Positions 58,540 to 64,000 of a stretch of DNA of 64,000 nt are shown in pieces. Below the pieces are notes generated by a model. That model made no database searches. It saw only the letters and a program-made list of their open reading frames with translations, and was not told the origin of the DNA. Both the position numbers and the translations under genes were made by a program. Within the stretch, counting starts at the first letter, position 1, and each line of letters opens with the position of its first letter. Source of the DNA: Panicum virgatum (Eukaryota; Streptophyta; Magnoliopsida; Poales; Poaceae); contig NC_053153.1 of assembly GCF_016808335.1 (NCBI RefSeq), forward strand, positions 24,910,090-24,974,089, read 5' to 3'.

Positions 58540-58949
58540 TGGTGGGTGGTGGCCATGTATGAGGTATATATGCCATTCAAGTGGTACAACGACCGTGTTT
58601 AAGGTTCTATTTGGTGGCAGGTCTTCTTCACTGGCTTCCCACGATGACGAAACCCTATCAAATGGCTAAAAATAAAGCAAGCTCACATAAAACCCCCCCC
58701 AAATGACTTGCACTAGGAGGAAGGAGAAAAGAAAATGACTTCATTGGCTTCTCCTCCCTCTCCAAGCACTAAAGTGTTCTTAAAATTACCAAATTGTTAT
58801 TGAGAAACTGTTTTGCTAAAGGTTTCTTGAAACAATTTTGGTTTTACCAAAAAAATTGCTTTACAGTAGAAGCCATTTTAGAAGGAGCAGAAGCACTCAA
58901 ATAAAACAAGAGCCACGCACTAGGTCAGTGTCACGTTACTAAATGTATC

Positions 58950-59042
58950 AATGCGTAATTTTGGTGATACAGCTGGTGACAATGCGTAATTTTGGTGATA
59001 CAGCTGGTGATAATGCGTAATTTTGGTGATACAACTGATGAC
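58950..59042. repeat. Three tandem 31-bp repeats
   Basis: Units 58950-58980, 58981-59011 and 59012-59042 of form AATGCGTAATTTTGGTGATA plus CAGCTGGTGAC. The first two differ at one base, the third at three. Confidence 0.95.
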
Positions 59043-59179
59043 ATTTAAGAGATAGAAGTGCCAAATAGAAGATATATGATACAAGAGTGTATTTATGTGG
59101 ATGTAATAACGGAACAAGATAAGTATCTTGACTCTCCAAAATAGCGGCGGCAGGTTTGGTGAGCGAGGTGATAACTTAG

Positions 59180-59212
59180 GGTTAGGGTGGGGGGGGGGGG
59201 GGGGGGGTTGGG
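59180..59212. repeat. Poly-G tract
   Basis: Over twenty G residues interrupted once by T. A poly-C tract of similar length lies at 59731-59751. Both are upstream of RING/VWA copy 3 and could form four-stranded structures on one strand. Confidence 0.95.
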
Positions 59213-59955
59213 GTGAGAAAGATCCAACGGCTATAAATCAATCGGTTTCTTCTACAAGAAAAAAATCCCAAAATCTTTTGGAACTTGATTTTTGTCTTCC
59301 GATTCTACCCCTATGCACGTACTACCTCTAGTCTGCCTTCCAAACATATACATTTTCTAAAAATACATATGGATAGCATATTGACACATTCAGCTTACAG
59401 TCATATATATTGGTAGATACACTTATCATCTATGGAGCTCTGTATTATTTTAAGTTGAAAAAATAAAACAACAATAGTATCGCAAAAAATAAAAATGTAG
59501 AAAATACTTGAAATTGCACGTAAGTTTCTAGTGAAATTCTTAAGTCCAAACTCCAATCAACCAAAGATACTAACAAGTGCCTTCTTCACCTTTTCATTAC
59601 CCCAGAAAAAAAGAGCACAAAATGTGTCAACTCCCCAAAAGTTTCCAGTGTCAAGAAAAAGAAACTCAACACACAAAAAAAACATTCCTTCTTTCCAGAG
59701 GGGCAAAGTGGGAAGAACAAGTCAAAACACCCCCCCCCCCCCCCCCCCCCCAGATTCCTCGCCCCCCTCGTTTCCCTCCCTCCCATATATCTCTCCCCTG
59801 CTTTCGCTCTCCTCACACCACTTCGCCGCAAAACCCAAACCCGTTCCACCCGGAAGGATTCCACTCGGCGACGGGCGGGACGGATCGATCCCCCCAAACC
59901 CTGCGCGCCGCCGGAAAAGGGGGCGCCTTCGGGCGTGTGACAAGTTCTCCGGGGA

Positions 59956-62900
59956 ATGGTGACGGCGTGGGAGCGCGCCAGGCGCGCTCTCGCCACCAGG
60001 CTCTGCATGCGCTTCCCGGCGAGGCACGCGGCCGTCGAGGATGTGCCGCGTGGGCTGGACGCCGTTGAGGAGCCTTTTGCGGCGGCGGAGGCGGAAGAGG
60101 ATCAGCAGCAGCAGCAGGGCGAGAGGGAGAAGTCGCTGGGCGCTGCGTCCCCCGCGCCGGCGTCCCCGTCCCCGCGGCGGGCGTCGAGGTCCGGGAGCCG
60201 GAGTCCCGCGGTGAGATCTCTTTCTCCCCTTGTTGCCGCCTTGCGTTTCTGTCAGCTGCCCATGGACCATGGTGCATGGGATGCGCCAATAGTTTCATGA
60301 TTTTGCGGAGGGTCTCACCTTGTTCTTGGCGTCGATATGGGTTACTTGGCACGGGGATCGCAGTTGTGTGGAAACTCGACAGAAATTCCCTGAAACGTGA
60401 TTATGTTTCCAAGCTTGAACGATAGAAATACCCGGGGGTTTTCTTTCCAGTTTTCATTTTGGCCGTCCGAAGTTTACACTTCCCATATATCTTGAATTTT
60501 TTGCTGCATGCTTGTTTTTTTTCTTCTTTCCTTTTTACAGTTTGCATGCTTGTTCTTCTCTGCTCTTATTTAACTGTAGGGCCAAACTTCTTTTTCATCT
60601 GAAATAGATCACCTTTTTCAGGTCATGCTAATGGTTTGAAATTGAGTAAAAAAAACTGGGAAAGATACACGGTAGCTATATAGGAATTGTCTGTTTTGTT
60701 GCTTCATCATTGAGTGAAAATGGTGACTTTGCATTTCTTATTGCTTGGGGAACTGGTTGCTTGCATTCCACCAGTTCAAGCCTCCTCATCTTTTGAAGTC
60801 GTATGTTAGACCTTTTCTGTTCCTTGGCCATTGAATTGACCTTACATTCGTATATCTTGTTCATGCTCCCCTCCTCCCCGAAGGGACTACCATGTTCATG
60901 TTTGATTCCAGATTTTTATCTGTGGATATTTTGCGCATTATACTTGCCGTCTTGTGGACTAGTAGACAAGCCAAGTAAGCAACTGGCCATTTAAGCAATA
61001 GTTCTAGTGTTATTCTATTTCTAGGAGACAGCTATGACCTGAAAATGAAAATTTTGCTGCTTGTTCTCTTGCATTCATATGTATGCAATTTCCCGAAAAG
61101 ACTAATTAGTACTAGTCACCAACTTTTGCCTATCTTATCGTGAAGAAGTCTACGGTTTTATTATTTCCAGTCAAGTTTTTCTTTGACCAGTTGGGTATTG
61201 CCAAGCATACCGAGCTACGCTCGGTTGGTGTGACTCCCAGCTGGGGAGCACACCCGCCCGGGTTCGAGCCCGGGCGCCTGCACGCTGGGGCGCGGCCCCT
61301 TTGTGGCGTGTTCCCAGGTCGCCTTTGGTGGCACCGGCTGGCCCCTCTGTGGCCTTGCCTAGTGATAAAAAAAGTTGGGTATTGCCAAGTAGGAGATAAG
61401 CCCATGTATGACTTTTAGATGCTTGGATGCTTTGCCGTTGACATCTTTGTGCTGAGCAAAGCACTCCGAACGTGTTTTCAAAATGGGTGGTATGGTATGG
61501 TATTAGTTATATCATGTTTTGCTATTCTCTGGCGGAGTTTTGAAAATTAACTTAGTCTTTTCGAGGCAGTGATATTTTGCGGTGGAGAGATGCATAATGG
61601 AAAGGGATCTCATTCAAATCAAATCCATCTAAAATTCCACCTATGCAATTACATTAACTTACTCTATGATTAGAGAGATCCTACCTTCCTGTCGAAATAA
61701 TTGCAATATTAAGACTGCAAACATTGACCGCTCGTGATTTTGTCACTCCCAACGAATGACATTTACCTGTCATGTCTATCTTATAATAATACATATGCTT
61801 CTTGGAAGCTTAGAAGAATGGTGTCAAATATCTTTTCAAACATGCATGGTTGCAACTTGCAGGCTTGGCCCTCTGAGAAATCCATGTCTAGGTATCTTTC
61901 ATAAAAACAAAGATCTGAACAATGGAAGGACGGGCTGATAGATAGCTCTAGATAATGTGTGTACACTTCACTAGATTTTTTTTTTTTGGGTTGTGGACAC
62001 ATCTAGTTCTAATTTGTGTTGAGTTTGGATAATCCCAGCCTAATATTATACCTGACCCATGCTTGATGCATCATTTGTTCTTGACAGAAAAGTGCGGGAG
62101 TTCTTTTGTTTTTGTTTTATTTTTTGCTAGGAACAGCATGGGAATTCTCTACAGAAAATTTATATACAGAAAAAAAGTGAAGAAAAGAATGCTTGAGTAA
62201 ATGAGTACGGGAAAAAACAGAAGAAAAGAATCTTTGAGGCATGCATGGTTTAGTTGACTTGATTGGTTGCATGACTTGCACATGATATTCTCCTCTTTAG
62301 CTGATGTTGTTCATCAGCAAAATAACATTTGACAGTGTTATTACTAGTACTTATTGTGGCTAGTTGTAAGGTCGCCATCCCTATTCCAAAGCTTTGTCAA
62401 CAACTCAATATGTTTTGGTTCTTATGTGCCAACTTGAGTTGATATATGGTAATGAGTTGATAATATTACCTGCTGGTATGCATTGATGTTTCTTTTATGT
62501 CATCAATCTTCATTGTGTGCTTGTTGCTGATTCAGACGTCATTGCAATTAGTACAAATCACCTTTCTTTTGCCATTGTTTGATGGGGACGTGCTGCATCT
62601 GTGTTCGTGCTTGCATAACTCTATTACTGAGTTGTTAGGACGATATCTGTGTGTGTTATGCTTAAGCAACTATTGTGGTTCTTATTCTCAGGATACCTTG
62701 TGCTTCACTGTGAAACTTATTTGTTTTTCAAGTGTTCAAATGTTGCCCACCAACGACCACCAGTCTTGGTCCTTTTAGTGTACTCTGTACAAGCTAGGAG
62801 TATTCAATTTTCTAACTTAGTCTGTTTTCTTGATTTCAGAAGGTATGTGCCATTTGCCTTGGCACCATGAGGTCCGGTCACGGCCAAGCTTTGTTCACTG

Positions 62901-64000
62901 CTGAATGCTCCCACAAGTTCCATTTCCACTGCATCTCTTCAAATGTGCAGCATGGCAACAAAATCTGCCCAATCTGCCGTGCTTTATGGAAGGAGCTGCC
63001 TTTACAGGGACCTGTGATTGCGGAAGGGGCAGCCAGAATAAACCCATCCGCTTGGCCCCAGACGGGCATGTTATCATCAGTGAATCCGCTGGATCCACGT
63101 CCAGTCTTCCGCACTCCGGAGTCTGCAGTTTTCGATGACGACGAGCAGATAAATCTTCAGTCCGAAACAGCGCTGGGTGGGGATGAGAATGAGACTCCTG
63201 CTACACTTGAGATCATGGCTTACACTGAATTCCCAGTCGTTCAGGAGTCCGTGGCACGGGAGAACTTTGCCATCTTGATCCATCTGAAGGCTCCGCCTGC
63301 GCCGGCGTCGTCGATGGGCACCCGCGCGCCGCTGGACCTGGTGACCGTGCTCGACGTGAGCGGGAGCATGGCGGGCTCCAAGCTTGGGCTCCTGAAGCGG
63401 GCCATGGCGTTCGTGATCCAAAACCTTCGCCCTAGCGACCGGCTCTCCGTCGTCGCCTTTTCCTCGTCGGCTTGGAGGCTGTTCCCGCTCCGGAAGATGA
63501 CCGCGTTCGGACAGGAGCAGTCTCTGCAGGCCGTCGACTCCCTCGTCGCCAATGGCGGCACCAACATTGCCGAGGGCCTGTGGAAGGCTGCCAGGGTGAT
63601 GGAGGACAGGCAGGCGAGGAACCCCGTGAGCAGCATCATCATCCTCTCGGACGGCGTGGACACGCACACCCTCCCCAACCCGCCGCGGCACGGCGCGCCG
63701 CCGGACTACGGGCGGCTCGTCCCGCGCTCGATCCTCCCCGGGAGCGGCCACCACGTGCCGATCCACGCCTTCGGCTTCGGCTTGGACCATGACTCCAGGG
63801 CGATGCATGCCGTCGCCGAGATGTCCAGCGGCACCTTCTCATTCATCGACGCGGTGGGCTCCATCCAGGACGCGTTCGCGCAGTGCATCGGCGGCCTCCT
63901 CAGCGTGGTGGCGCAGGAGGCGCGGCTTAGCGTCGAGTGCGCCGACGAGGGCGTGTTGGTGACGTCCATCAAGTCCGGCGGCTACGCTAGCGGAGTGGAC
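59956..64000 (+). CDS. RING-H2/VWA E3 ubiquitin ligase-like protein (WAV3/EDA40 family), partial
   Basis: The coding sequence joins 59956-60210 (85 codons) to 62840-64000 (387 codons, continuing past the window). The donor is CCCGCG|GTGAGA and the acceptor TTGATTTCAG|; both ends keep phase 0. Exon 1 gives a basic, serine/proline-rich N-terminus with a Gln run. The RING-H2 domain spans residues 88-131 with ligands CAIC, CSHKFHFHC and CPIC. A VWA domain starts near 245, with a complete MIDAS first motif DVSGS at 257-261 and the conserved NGGTNI and ILSDG phrases. In Arabidopsis, relatives (WAV3, WAVH1/2, EDA40) are E3 ligases, with WAV3 and WAVH acting in root gravitropism. All ligands are present, so this copy is probably functional. 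A TATA-like CCATATATC lies about 165 bases upstream. Confidence 0.93.
60211..62839 (+). other. Intron of RING/VWA copy 3
   Basis: 2629-bp GT-AG intron, T-rich on the sense strand. Apart from a SINE at 61206-61373 it holds no recognisable gene, and the short frames inside show no domains. Confidence 0.85.
61190..61389 (+). mobile_element. tRNA-derived SINE with 16-bp duplication
   Basis: The body 61206-61373 (168 bp) carries an A-box-like CTCGGTTGG and a B box GGTTCGAGCCC (about 61261-61271), and ends in a short A run (GATAAAAAAA). It is flanked by the perfect 16-base duplication GTTGGGTATTGCCAAG (61190-61205 and 61374-61389), proving insertion by target-primed reverse transcription. Confidence 0.93.

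Noticed and set aside
59531..60068. Upstream frames overlapping the start of RING/VWA copy 3
   Set aside because: Not in frame with the RING exon, rich in proline from poly-C DNA, and without domains; the frame from 59956 joins the RING exon in phase.

Overview
The window is nuclear DNA of a flowering plant, almost certainly a grass and probably a panicoid. The evidence is GC-rich intron-poor exons next to AT-rich intergenic DNA, Tourist-, hAT- and Mutator-type MITEs, a tRNA-derived SINE, and nested Ty3/gypsy and Ty1/copia retrotransposons primed by initiator tRNA-Met. I cannot name the species. Host genes occupy a small part; most of the window is transposon-derived.

Layout. 1-4128 is intergenic, with a Tourist MITE, a SINE-like repeat and a near-perfect 56-bp inverted repeat. 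4129-13787 is a decayed Ty3/gypsy element on the minus strand with 269-bp LTRs and target-site duplication (TSD) ACTTA; it is split by a 4.3-kb LTR-like insertion (5944-10281). 16015-18392 is a compact Mutator-like element (MULE) with about 500-bp terminal inverted repeats (TIRs), a 10-bp TSD and two convergent genes. 18.4-27.3 kb holds MITEs, a truncated long LTR and AT-rich repeats. 27354-39881 is a mosaic retroelement on the minus strand: copia LTRs and a copia gag enclose an intact 1566-residue Ty3/gypsy polyprotein that has only one LTR of its own. 39.9-64 kb holds three tandem same-strand copies of a RING-H2/von Willebrand A (VWA) gene family resembling the plant WAV3/EDA40 E3 ligases, separated by a copia element (45311-51803) and many MITEs.

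The three RING/VWA copies show three fates. Copy 1 (about 42.0-43.4 kb) lost its RING and the middle of its VWA domain, where MITE-derived sequence now sits. Copy 2 (52424-56748) carries a solo LTR in the VWA domain exactly after the Leu-Ser-Val position, a frameshift after the RING and an altered metal-binding motif. Copy 3 (from 59956, running off the right edge) looks intact, with one 2.6-kb intron that carries a SINE with a perfect 16-bp TSD.

The observations most worth following are the copia/gypsy mosaic, the two-gene MULE with TIR-borne promoters and leader introns, the RING/VWA cluster, and the clusters of CCGG-centred palindromes found in three different LTR families.
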